The position numbers and the translations under genes were made by a program. A stretch of DNA of 44,175 bases. Source: an uncultured Sporosarcina sp. Lineage in GTDB: Bacteria > Bacillota > Bacilli > Bacillales_A > Planococcaceae. Every line of letters starts with the position of its first letter. The stretch's first letter is position 1. Of this stretch, positions 35,132-42,678 are shown piece by piece. The notes below the pieces were generated by a model that was not told the origin of the DNA, did not search any database, and saw only the letters and a program-made list of their open reading frames with translations. The DNA lies in contig CANSAF010000018.1 in assembly GCA_947644645.1 (NCBI GenBank), forward strand, positions 1-44,175. The letters run 5' to 3'.

Positions 35132-35323
35132 TTAAGAAGTCATTTCCGCACTACGTTTATTTGATTTTATAGCGAAATAAGTAGCAACACAAAACAATAC
35201 GGCTCCACCTATCCAACCGATTGATGGTGAGTAAGTAACTATATTTTTCAACATCATACCAGTCGCAATTAGAAATGCTCCAAAAAATCCACTTATCATT
35301 GCATAACCACGATATTTATTCAT
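35132..35323 (-). CDS. Small two-segment membrane protein
   Basis: 63 residues from the ATG at 35323, which has AGAGGG 7 nt upstream; the ATG at 35353 lacks a site. Membrane segments at about 5-24 and 32-52, a basic end (IKSNKRSAEMTS). No family recognised. It belongs to a row of similar short membrane proteins. Confidence 0.55.
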   Translation of the reverse strand: MNKYRGYAMISGFFGAFLIATGMMLKNIVTYSPSIGWIGGAVLFCVATYFAIKSNKRSAEMTS

Positions 35324-35423
35324 TACTAATCCCTCTTTTTTTAAAAAATTCATTACTTCGAGGGTGAGATCTAAACAATTTGGCCCAATTCAGGCACAGT
35401 ACTTCTTCCACAACTGCACCCGT

Positions 35424-35606
35424 TTATGGATTTTCTTTTCTGTCTTTATCCTTTATTGCCTTTATAGTCTCAGGGATACCGACAAAGACTATTATTCCAC
35501 CTATCATTGTTAAAAAGGTGTTTAGGTTTATTACTTTCATTAAAAAAAGCAAAAACATAACAGCAAGTACAAATATTCGCTAGTAAAAGAGTGATTTCTT
35601 CTTCAT
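35424..35606 (-). pseudogene. Small membrane-protein gene with an in-frame TAG at codon 9
   Basis: The ATG at 35606 follows GGGGGTG at a good distance and begins MKKKSLFY; codon 9 (35580-35582) is TAG, and the same frame then continues RIFVLAVMFLLFLMKVINL...KDKDRKENP to a TAA at 35424. The 60-residue frame without the stop has two membrane segments and a charged end, like its neighbours. It has either been inactivated by one base change or is read by stop-codon suppression or is a sequencing error. No internal start with a ribosome site is visible. Confidence 0.6.
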
Positions 35607-35716
35607 CGAAACACCCCCATTTCTCTGCAAAATGGCCTGATTGCGGTATAGACACAATCGCTTATAAAGCAAACGCACCTTTTAACGGAAGATAAAACAC
35701 TTTTTTCTCAGTGTAT

Positions 35717-35881
35717 TTACTGATGATTTTGCTTATCTTCATCCTTAATCCCACGGGTAGCATCATCAAACGGTGTATACATATTATTAACTTTCTTTTT
35801 TCTAATAACAACATTATATACAGCTAATATTATTAACCCTAAAGCCATTATTCCTGCTATAAGAACTATAATGCTTATCAA
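35717..35881 (-). CDS. 54-residue membrane protein, DUF3951-like
   Basis: TTG start at 35881 with GGAGG 8 nt upstream. One membrane segment (SIIVLIAGIMALGLIILAVY), a basic KKK turn, then YTPFDDATRG near the end. The YTPFDD motif after a single membrane helix is typical of the short DUF3951 proteins of Bacillales. Function unknown. The gene is short and easy to miss. Confidence 0.65.
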   Translation of the reverse strand: MISIIVLIAGIMALGLIILAVYNVVIRKKKVNNMYTPFDDATRGIKDEDKQNHQ

Positions 35882-35975
35882 ATATGAAAACCTCCATTTC
35901 CCGTATTAATACCATTAGAATTAACTCTCATTTTAGAATTTTAAACTTTTACAATCTTGCACTATTACTGAAAAA

Positions 35976-36003
35976 GGCACAATTCTTCGTCAAGAATCGC
36001 ACC
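35976..36003 (-). terminator. Intrinsic terminator after the 36032 gene
   Basis: 12-bp stem GGCACAATTCTT/AAGAATCGCACC (G-T pairs on the minus strand), 4-nt loop, minus-strand tail TTTTT. Confidence 0.75.
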
Positions 36004-36031
36004 CTATTAATGAATCACAGATAGCAAGGTA

Positions 36032-36331
36032 TTACAGTGTATAAATTATATAAATTCCCCATACAAGTAACACGCAATATATTATGAGGAACATAATATC
36101 TATGATATTCTTTTGTTCATTATAAATGTAAATTTTACTGACAATATAAATAATACCACCGATAATACCTATGGCTGCCAAAGTACCACCAATAATATAA
36201 TTTTGTGTAGCCTGAAAATAGGCTAATAAGGTAATATAAAATATACCAAGTGTTTTTTTAGTTTTAGAGTATTGTTTTCCATTAAAAATAATTTCTTTTA
36301 TTGCTACGTGGTTACCTAACTCTTTATACAT
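36032..36331 (-). CDS. Small membrane protein with three predicted segments
   Basis: 99 residues, ATG with AGAGGTG 7 nt upstream. Segments at about 27-45, 47-68 and 78-98; the N-terminal 25 residues are polar. No family recognised. A terminator follows, so it is a single-gene unit. Confidence 0.55.
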   Translation of the reverse strand: MYKELGNHVAIKEIIFNGKQYSKTKKTLGIFYITLLAYFQATQNYIIGGTLAAIGIIGGIIYIVSKIYIYNEQKNIIDIMFLIIYCVLLVWGIYIIYTL

Positions 36332-36495
36332 ACCTTTACACCTCTTACTCGTTTATACTGGCCCGATTGTTGAACTTCAAGAACTTTTTTAATACTCAAT
36401 ATCATTATAGCAAAGATACCCCAAAAAACCTTTCGAAAAAGGAAAAGTATTCCAAATTTGATGTAATTGAATCGTTACTTCAACTTTTATACCAC

Positions 36496-36606
36496 TCAAC
36501 TGAACGGGTTTGATTCACATAAATATTCACTATAATAAATTTGGATCATGGCGGTGAACGCGTTAAAACATGGGCTGAATAATTGAAGAGCTGAAATAGC
36601 AGACAT
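36496..36606 (-). CDS. Possible 36-residue peptide
   Basis: ATG at 36606 with AAGGA 5 nt upstream; encodes MSAISALQLFSPCFNAFTAM and 16 more residues. It lies inside a larger inverted repeat and near the candidate origin. No homologue is known to me; only the ribosome site speaks for it. Confidence 0.25.
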   Translation of the reverse strand: MSAISALQLFSPCFNAFTAMIQIYYSEYLCESNPFS

Positions 36607-36640
36607 CGCGATCCTTCTCTTTTTTTTCAGCCCAGGTTTT
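36565..36640. repeat. Long-range inverted repeat near the candidate origin
   Basis: AAAACATGGGCTGAA (36565-36579) and TTCAGCCCAGGTTTT (36626-36640) pair over 15 bp with one mismatch and a 46-nt spacer. It could fold as a single-strand origin, an antisense RNA or a control hairpin. The rest of the stretch 36332-36874 is AT-rich and holds nothing else I can name. Confidence 0.5.
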
Positions 36641-36874
36641 AATTCGTTCCAATTTCTATTTCCAAAACTACTGCAAAATAATAAGGTTTGCAATCTTTTA
36701 TAAAACATAATGACATATCATACGCTTTAAATTACAACTACTTTCCTCCGAACTTTACGCTCAAGATACAGGTGAAAATTCTAGTATGGCAGTTGTATAT
36801 ATAAGAGTGAGATAGAGAGACTTTCTGAAATTCCCAAAAAACCCTTTCACAACAACGTTTACACAGACTTTTCC

Positions 36875-37040
36875 GTGTAGAGATTTATCTACACATGTGT
36901 CGATATTTTTCGACACCCCTTTTTCATATTAATCCCTTCAATATGCGCATAGAAGGTGTAGATTTTTTTCGACACCCTCTAAAAGAAGTGTTGAAACTCT
37001 ATATAAATCAACAATAATGGGTGACGTATTTTCTCGACAC
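36875..37040. repeat. Four 20-bp palindromes, GTGTMGA-N6-TCKACAC (candidate origin or operator)
   Basis: Copies at 36875-36894 and 36897-36916 (both perfect palindromes), 36956-36975 (one mismatch) and 37021-37040 (two mismatches). The arms are constant and the 6-bp centre is AT-rich. The first copy overlaps TTATCTACA, one base from a DnaA box. The array lies directly downstream of the replication-initiator-like gene in a gene-free stretch, a fitting place for an origin. Confidence 0.7.
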
Positions 37041-37049
37041 CTCGCTAAT

Positions 37050-37697
37050 TCATTTCAGTTTTTTGAATTCCAAATAACTTTTCCTGCTATACAACCTTCC
37101 GAACTCTTCTCCATTTTTTATCCATAACTTCCAGGAAAGCAACGCCTTTTTTCTTTCCAATTTATCAAATTCGATAACCAATTTTGATAATGTAGCATTT
37201 ATTCTATTTCGATCTCCGGCGTAAATAATTTCGGGATTCATAAATAATGGTCTTCGCGTAACGCTTCTTTTATGTTCCTTAATCTCTTGTGAATCTACGA
37301 GTTCAAATAATATTCCTTTTACTAAAAGACTTTGGATTGTTGCACTAATTCCTGTTCGATCACGATTTAAATACTTTGCAATTTCTGAGACTGTCATAAA
37401 TTGTCCAGTTTCTCTATCGGTAATGCCATTTGAATGTAGTTGGACCAACGGCATCAATGAAAAAAGAAAACCTAACTCTGCATTTGTCAGGAATTCTTTC
37501 CTGATAAGCACATCGAGGTTTTCTTGAATTGTTTGAACAAATAATGCCTTGTTCTTATTTTTCAACTTGTAAAGAGCGTAACCTTGCTCATTCGCTTTCT
37601 GTTCTTCTCTTGCGACAGCAGCTACATCAACTAACTTCTCACCGTCACGAAGTCTAGCATGCTTCTCTGCTGTTTCTAAAGCGTTCTGCATGTCCAT
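37050..37697 (-). CDS. Winged-helix replication-initiator-like protein (RepL-like)
   Basis: 215 residues from the ATG at 37697, which has AGAGGGGGTG upstream; the earlier start at 37727 would overlap the helicase gene by 23 bp. Residues about 95-165 form a winged helix (TNAELGFLFSLMPLV, MTVSEIAKYLNRDRTGISATIQSLLVKGILFE), followed by RRPLFMNPEIIYAGDRNRIN. This order, with a xNPxxxxxG strand after the wing, resembles RepL plasmid initiators. It follows the RecD2-like helicase, and palindromic DNA repeats lie just behind it. Replication of the excised circle is inferred; a transcription regulator is the alternative. Confidence 0.55.
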   Translation of the reverse strand: MDMQNALETAEKHARLRDGEKLVDVAAVAREEQKANEQGYALYKLKNKNKALFVQTIQENLDVLIRKEFLTNAELGFLFSLMPLVQLHSNGITDRETGQFMTVSEIAKYLNRDRTGISATIQSLLVKGILFELVDSQEIKEHKRSVTRRPLFMNPEIIYAGDRNRINATLSKLVIEFDKLERKKALLSWKLWIKNGEEFGRLYSRKSYLEFKKLK

Positions 37698-37704
37698 TTC
37701 TATA

Positions 37705-39921
37705 TCACCCCCTCTCACCGCTTGCATTGCGCGTACTGAATCGGTTGTTATTTTCGGTATACGAGGTGATACGATTTGATAAGCCGCTGTTTCTTTCTCT
37801 CAATTTATTATTTCTTATAGCAATCTCCATCGCTTTTTCTGTACCAATCAAAACGATTCTTTCTTTTGCCCTAGTCATGCCTGTATACATTAAATTCCGA
37901 GCCAACATAATGTAGTGACTTGTCGTAGCAGGGATTATGACAATAGGTGCTTCACCGCCTTGTGATTTGTGAATCGTGATTGCGTAACCTAATTCTAATT
38001 CTTTGGTTTCGCTTTTTTCGTATGATACTTTTATTCCCATGAAATCACATGTCATTTTCTCAACGGTCTCACTATTTTCATTTACTTCTTTCGAAATTTT
38101 AGTAATCACACCAATATCGCCATTAAAAACGCCTTTAGATTGATTATTTTTAATTTGAATAACTTTATCACCGAGTCTGAATAGATTTTTTCCTATCTTC
38201 CATTCATTTTTGGTCGAGTCGGCAGGGTTTAAAGCGTCTCTCAACTGATCATTCAATGCAATTGTTCCAGCAGGTCCCTTTTTCATGGGACTTAAAATCA
38301 AAATGTCCGATATGGAATAACCTAATTCTTGAAAACGTAAAGCACTTCTTACAATATAGTCTGCGATTCGTTTTGGATCTTCTTGATGAATAAAATAAAA
38401 ATCACCTTTATCACTATCGATAAGAAGTGATTTACCTTGGTTAACCCTATGAGCATTACTTATGATTTGACTTTCTTGTGCTTGTCTAAATACTTCTGTA
38501 AGAGCCACTGTTGATAATCCCGACTGAATCATGTCGCTTAGAACGTTTCCCGGATTAACTGATGGCAATTGATCCGTGTCACCTACAAAGAGAATTCTCG
38601 TATCATTTTCAAGTGCATCCATTAGTAAACTGGCTAACTGAACATCCACCATCGACATTTCATCAACGACTAACAAATCGCAAGAAAGTTTATCTTGCCA
38701 ATTGTAGGTAGGAATTTCCCCTTGCTGATACCCAATGAGCCTATGGATTGTAGATGCGTCATGTCCAGCTACTTCTGACAATTGTCTACTCGCCTTTCCA
38801 GTCGGGGCCGCTAAGCATATAATCAATTCTGGATACAACTCTTTATATATATCGATCATGGCACGTATAACGGTTGTCTTACCGGTTCCAGGACCACCAG
38901 TGAGTATTAACATCTGTTCTTCAAATAACCGCCTAATCGCATCACGTTGCTTCTCAGCTAGGATGATTCCCTGCTTCTTTTGATAGTTGGTTATCTGTTT
39001 TTCTAACGAAGGCAATGCTACGCCATCCCGAGAACCCTTCATTTCTGAAAGTTTCCGAGCTAACCTGTCTTCATATGTGAATAAAAACTTTGGGTAAACG
39101 CAATTGTCTTCAATAACGATATGTTTCTCTTCTAAACGGTAAATACTTTGTGCTAATTCATCCATCGAAACTTTGTTCTCTTCAATCGTATTATGATTTA
39201 ATGCACGTGAAGCTTCCGCAAGTAGAATTTCTTCCAACACATAACAATGGCCTGAACTGAAGCATGTTTCTTTTAGTACATAGTTCACACAAGCATCAAT
39301 GCGGTATCCTGATAAGGGTGATATACCAATCTTTTGAGCAATTTCATCAGCCTTTAAGAACCCTATCAAGTTTAATTCTGTTAGCTTATATGGATTTTCT
39401 GTAACAACTGCTACCGTATTAGACTCGTATTCTTTATACAGCCGCATCGCCATACGAGCGGATATTCCGAATACAAGTAGTTCCGAAATGATTTTCTGTA
39501 CCTCAAACGTAGACCTAACACTTTCTACAATGTTACTAGCGCGTTTCTCACCGATACCTTTAATCCCTTGTAAACTCGCTTCGCCTTGTTCACTGATTAT
39601 CATCAGAGCGTCTTCACCCAACTTTTCAGCAATGACCACTGACTGTTTCGGCCCACATCCCTTTATTAGGGGCGATGCTAGGAATGCAATCACTTGATCT
39701 TTTGTTTGCGGAATCGGCCTTTCCCAAAACTCTACGACAAACTGTTTCCCAAACTGCGTGTGATTTTCCCATGTCCCACGAACCTTTACTTCTTCACCTT
39801 TATTTACCCCATAAATGCTTCCTTTAATTGTGAGTTCCTCATTATCCGTTTGCAATTTAGCAATCAGAAAATCCTCATTTCTATAAAGAACCTTTACAAC
39901 TATTCCAATGAATTCATTCAT
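37705..39921 (-). CDS. recD2: RecD2-type superfamily 1B DNA helicase
   Basis: 738 residues, the usual length. An N-terminal OB-like region (1-70), helix-hairpin-helix units (about 80-135: IKGCGPKQS, GIKGIGEKRAS), Walker A TGGPGTGKTT (341-350), motif Ia APTGKASRQL (372-381), Walker B LLVVDEMSMVD (416-426), GDTDQLPSVNPG, and a late GYAITIHKSQG. RecD2 unwinds DNA 5' to 3'. ATGA overlap with the NusG-like gene shows translational coupling. On this element it may unwind DNA at the origin or nick site. Confidence 0.9.
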   Translation of the reverse strand: MNEFIGIVVKVLYRNEDFLIAKLQTDNEELTIKGSIYGVNKGEEVKVRGTWENHTQFGKQFVVEFWERPIPQTKDQVIAFLASPLIKGCGPKQSVVIAEKLGEDALMIISEQGEASLQGIKGIGEKRASNIVESVRSTFEVQKIISELLVFGISARMAMRLYKEYESNTVAVVTENPYKLTELNLIGFLKADEIAQKIGISPLSGYRIDACVNYVLKETCFSSGHCYVLEEILLAEASRALNHNTIEENKVSMDELAQSIYRLEEKHIVIEDNCVYPKFLFTYEDRLARKLSEMKGSRDGVALPSLEKQITNYQKKQGIILAEKQRDAIRRLFEEQMLILTGGPGTGKTTVIRAMIDIYKELYPELIICLAAPTGKASRQLSEVAGHDASTIHRLIGYQQGEIPTYNWQDKLSCDLLVVDEMSMVDVQLASLLMDALENDTRILFVGDTDQLPSVNPGNVLSDMIQSGLSTVALTEVFRQAQESQIISNAHRVNQGKSLLIDSDKGDFYFIHQEDPKRIADYIVRSALRFQELGYSISDILILSPMKKGPAGTIALNDQLRDALNPADSTKNEWKIGKNLFRLGDKVIQIKNNQSKGVFNGDIGVITKISKEVNENSETVEKMTCDFMGIKVSYEKSETKELELGYAITIHKSQGGEAPIVIIPATTSHYIMLARNLMYTGMTRAKERIVLIGTEKAMEIAIRNNKLRERNSGLSNRITSYTENNNRFSTRNASGERG

Positions 39922-40847
39922 TCCAAACTCACCATCTTATCGTCTCTATATAATATGGATCTAAAGCGTTTAAGAAATGCAAAAGAACTTTGGGCTGGGA
40001 TAAGGTTTTGTTTTTCAATATCATTATAAAGAGCCAAGAATAAATCCATAGGCATCACTACTGTTTGACGTTTACGACGAATAAACGCTTTACATCGTTC
40101 TACGTTTCTCATAATTGGGTTAGAGGAATCAATGTCATTTTTCATTTCATTTACAGAATCAACAACTTTAGTTGCAATAATATCAATTTTTTCGAGTAAA
40201 ACTTTTTCTTCAACAGTACCAACTACTTGATTCGCTTCATGCAGGATTTCGTTTCTTGCTTCAACAAATGCATCACTTGATAGAATTTCTTCAAATTGCA
40301 TTTCCACCTCTGGTGTAATATCTACCTGTTGGAAGAATGCATCGATTTCTTCTTGTGGAACATTGTACTTACTTGGAATTCCTGTTACGTTAGGCACTGA
40401 TTTTACTAAGTGCCATAAATTATCCGGGAAGTAATAAAAATCTACGTTTAATTCTACTAAAATATATCCGCTAATTACGCTACTAATTTTCTTCGTATTC
40501 TTTCGAACTTCTCTCAAGTCTTTGGAGAGTTCACGAATGCTGTCTTTGTAGGTTTCAAGCAAGGCAAGAGAATTGGCATCTTTGTATTCTTTCAGTTTGT
40601 CGCAAGCGATGCGAAGGTTGTTTAAACCTGCTTGAATTCTCTTTACATACAAGTGTTCAGAAATATCATTTGTGTTTAACTCGGAAAGATCTACAGCAGT
40701 ATTGTCATCACGAATAATTTCTGTGAATGTTTCCATTGCATAGATAGCTTTAACCATTGAATCGCCTGCTCTATTCAAAACAGTATTTAACATCTCTTTC
40801 ACTTCAATTTCCGCTCCGCTACGAACCTGAACTACAAAGTAAGTCAT
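39918..40847 (-). CDS. NusG-like (NGN-domain) protein with an inserted helical domain
   Basis: 309 residues. MTYFVVQVRSGAEIEVKEML (1-20) is the first strand-helix of an NGN domain, and ISGYILVELNVD plus LWHLVKSVPNVTGIP (126-158) is its second half, including the GYxLVE and VxxVTG motifs of NusG. Between them (about 45-120) lies a helical insertion not found in NusG. The last 150 residues are helical and no KOW domain is visible. NusG paralogues such as LoaP and RfaH bind RNA polymerase and promote read-through of terminators on selected operons. It is placed early in the element, just after the regulators and before many terminators. Confidence 0.65.
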   Translation of the reverse strand: MTYFVVQVRSGAEIEVKEMLNTVLNRAGDSMVKAIYAMETFTEIIRDDNTAVDLSELNTNDISEHLYVKRIQAGLNNLRIACDKLKEYKDANSLALLETYKDSIRELSKDLREVRKNTKKISSVISGYILVELNVDFYYFPDNLWHLVKSVPNVTGIPSKYNVPQEEIDAFFQQVDITPEVEMQFEEILSSDAFVEARNEILHEANQVVGTVEEKVLLEKIDIIATKVVDSVNEMKNDIDSSNPIMRNVERCKAFIRRKRQTVVMPMDLFLALYNDIEKQNLIPAQSSFAFLKRFRSILYRDDKMVSLE

Positions 40848-40926
40848 GTCTCTTCATCCTTTCTTAATTTCTGCGTTTGTAATGTGAATTGCATGTCAAC
40901 TACTTAATGATTTTTTCTTATCACGG

Positions 40927-41253
40927 TTACTTGAAAAATCTATGAAAGTTTTTATCCAGAAAAGCTGACATCTTTGATGCTTGAAAAGACCAAGTCTGAC
41001 CTTTCCCTTTTGGATAATAAACATAGCCCCCATTCTCGCTATCAAGCTCTTTTCGGAATTGCTGCCGAAAGAGAATATTTTCTTTCAACCATTCGTGTTT
41101 TTTGCCTGTGCGATGTTCTAGTTCTTTCATGTTCCAATACACACCACTTAGTTCTAGTTTTCTTAGCTCTTCTAGTTCCACCTTTCTAATTAATACAGAA
41201 TCTTGTGGAATTGGAATTGGAATTGTAAGATTGACTGACAGTTGCTGTACCAT
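40927..41253 (-). CDS. DUF771-family protein
   Basis: 108 residues. WNMKELEHRTGKKHEWLKENIL, GGYVYYPKGKGQTWSF and MSAFLDKNFHRFF match DUF771, a small family next to repressor genes of phages and islands in Firmicutes, thought to be excisionase-like or DNA-binding. It follows an Xre gene and an AACTTTACGTTGA operator, so it is probably under its control. Confidence 0.75.
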   Translation of the reverse strand: MVQQLSVNLTIPIPIPQDSVLIRKVELEELRKLELSGVYWNMKELEHRTGKKHEWLKENILFRQQFRKELDSENGGYVYYPKGKGQTWSFQASKMSAFLDKNFHRFFK

Positions 41254-41307
41254 AATGATTCACCTCACTTTTAATTTTAAGTTCAACATTATAAACTTTA
41301 CGTTGAA

Positions 41308-41508
41308 TCAATCTTCAAAAAAAATAGCAACAGGTACTTTTAATTGTTTTGCAATTACTTCTAATTCAGCTGTAGTAATTGGTCGTTGCCCTCTTTCCTT
41401 CATGCTGTAAGATTGTACTGTAATGCTAAGTGTCTCTGCGATAACTGATTGAGTTAAATTTAATTCCTTCCGGATAAACCTGAGCTTCTCATTTACTGAC
41501 CTTGTCAT
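41308..41508 (-). CDS. Small Xre-type helix-turn-helix regulator (minus strand)
   Basis: 66 residues, all helix-turn-helix: LRFIRKELNLTQSVIAETLSIT...SYSMKERGQRPITTAELEVIA. It resembles Cro-type proteins. Divergent from the plus-strand Xre gene at 41680 and flanked by copies of the AACTTTACGTTGA operator, it is probably the early regulator of the leftward transfer transcript. Confidence 0.85.
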   Translation of the reverse strand: MTRSVNEKLRFIRKELNLTQSVIAETLSITVQSYSMKERGQRPITTAELEVIAKQLKVPVAIFFED

Positions 41509-41558
41509 TTATTCACCACCCAAACCTTCATTCAACGTAAAGTTTAATTTGTATTCTC

Positions 41559-41587
41559 ACCTTATTCAACTTTACGTTTATTGTCAA
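41559..41587 (-). promoter_or_regulatory. Possible leftward promoter of the Xre-DUF771 transcript
   Basis: Minus strand TTGACA (41582-41587) is a perfect -35 box; TAAGGT stands 17 bp downstream as a weak -10. An operator copy lies between the boxes, so a bound repressor would block it. Confidence 0.4.
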
Positions 41588-41615
41588 GTGTTTATTAAAC
41601 TTTTAGTTGAAAAGA

Positions 41616-41644
41616 CTTAACTTTACGTTGAGTTAGGGTATAAT
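41616..41644 (+). promoter_or_regulatory. Rightward promoter of the plus-strand Xre gene
   Basis: A perfect TATAAT at 41639-41644; the -35 position (CTTAAC) is weak and lies inside an operator copy, which suggests autoregulation. Confidence 0.5.
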
Positions 41645-41679
41645 TACTTATAGATAAGTAAAATGAAAATGGTGATCAT

Positions 41680-42033
41680 ATGAGTTTGGGCTTTCGCTTA
41701 AAAAAGGAAAGAGAAAAAAGAAGTTGGTCACAAGTAGAAGTAGCTAATAAAGTCGGTATTACCAATGCTGTGTTATCGAACTATGAAAGAGATTATCGTG
41801 ACCCTGATACAGAGACATTAAAAAAGTTAGCGGATCTTTATGATGTTTCAACAGACTTCCTTCTAGGTCGCACAGAAAACTCTGCGCTCATAAATAAGGA
41901 TGAAGAGGAATTCCAAAAGGCTATTTCCGATCCCGATTTAAAACGTTGGTACTCAGAATTACCTAACTCTAACGAGGAAGACTTACAAAAGTTGAGAAAA
42001 ATGTGGGAAATCATTAAAAATAAGGACAAATGA
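41680..42033 (+). CDS. Xre-family repressor (plus strand)
   Basis: 117 residues. Residues 4-60 form the helix-turn-helix (LGFRLKKEREKRSWSQVEVA, ITNAVLSNYERDYRDPDTETL, LADLYDVSTDFLLGR), as in ImmR/SinR-type repressors. The C-terminal half is a helical partner-binding part. Divergent from the small Xre gene and followed by the ImmA-like gene, the order seen for the ImmR/ImmA pair of ICEBs1. It should keep the element quiet by binding the shared operators. Confidence 0.85.
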   Translation: MSLGFRLKKEREKRSWSQVEVANKVGITNAVLSNYERDYRDPDTETLKKLADLYDVSTDFLLGRTENSALINKDEEEFQKAISDPDLKRWYSELPNSNEEDLQKLRKMWEIIKNKDK

Positions 42034-42058
42034 AACATCTTTTAAAATATGAGTTAAT

Positions 42059-42086
42059 AACCCTATCTTTTTGTTTAAGATAGGGT
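42059..42086 (+). terminator. Hairpin after the plus-strand Xre gene
   Basis: 10-bp perfect stem ACCCTATCTT/AAGATAGGGT with loop TTTGTTT; the tail ATTATTATAAC is only weakly T-rich. It argues against a start of the next gene at 42071. Confidence 0.6.
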
Positions 42087-42145
42087 ATTATTATAACTTA
42101 TACACGAACATACATTCTAAATATCGAAAAGGTGTTGAATTAAAT

Positions 42146-42622
42146 TTGAAAACATCATATCTATCTTCATTAGAAGAAAAAGTTTGTTCGATTTATCATT
42201 CACTAAAAATCTCTGAACCATCACAAATTTACCATGTTAATCTTATCGAAGATGTCTCTACAATGCTGAAAATAAAAATTTATTACTTTGATGAACCAAG
42301 TGAAGCAAATAATTTAGGAGGCGATTATAGAATCTTTTTAAATGAAAATCAATCTAAACAAGTCATTTGGCAAGACTTCGCATACGAATTGGCTCATATC
42401 TTGCGTTATGAAGGCTATCATTGGTCGATGAACAAGCCGTTCCAGGAATATCAGGAATGGCAGGCAGAACAATTTGCACTCCACTTCTGCATTCCAACAT
42501 TCATGTTGAACCATTTAGAGTTACCACAACTTAAAAGCGAAGCAATTGGTTTTGTTGCAGCTCTATTCAATGTTGAATATACTTTTGCAGAAACAAGATT
42601 GGATAAATGGTTACTGAATTAG
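42146..42622 (+). CDS. ImmA/IrrE-like protein with altered zinc motif
   Basis: 158 residues from a TTG at 42146 with AAAAGGTG upstream; the longer start at 42071 would lie inside the hairpin. The core FAYELAHILRYEGYHW followed by EWQAEQFALHFCIP has the ImmA layout, but the usual HExxH reads YExxH: the first zinc ligand is tyrosine. The second His and the later Glu (in the AEQFA helix) remain. ImmA-type proteases cut the ImmR repressor to induce the element; this one may be weak, inactive or use another ligand. Confidence 0.7.
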   Translation: MKTSYLSSLEEKVCSIYHSLKISEPSQIYHVNLIEDVSTMLKIKIYYFDEPSEANNLGGDYRIFLNENQSKQVIWQDFAYELAHILRYEGYHWSMNKPFQEYQEWQAEQFALHFCIPTFMLNHLELPQLKSEAIGFVAALFNVEYTFAETRLDKWLLN

Positions 42623-42678
42623 AGTTTTCCTTATTTGGATAAACAATAAAACACTTTAATTGAAGGGGTAGTATAATC

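Larger units (their letters stand above)
41294..41631. promoter_or_regulatory. Set of AACTTTACGTTGA operators around the divergent regulators
   Basis: Copies at 41294-41306, 41532-41544 (inverted), 41568-41580 (one mismatch), 41598-41610 (two mismatches) and 41619-41631. One lies before DUF771 and four lie between the two Xre genes. The last one covers the expected -35 region of the rightward promoter, and the third lies in the leftward one. They are probably the binding sites of the Xre proteins. Confidence 0.75.

Noticed and set aside
35470-35655. Minus-strand 61-residue frame
   Set aside because: It is a shadow of the gene with the in-frame TAG; it lacks a ribosome site and a hydrophobic pattern.
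42071-42145. N-terminal extension of the ImmA-like protein
   Set aside because: It would begin inside the hairpin after the Xre gene; the TTG at 42146 fits the family start.
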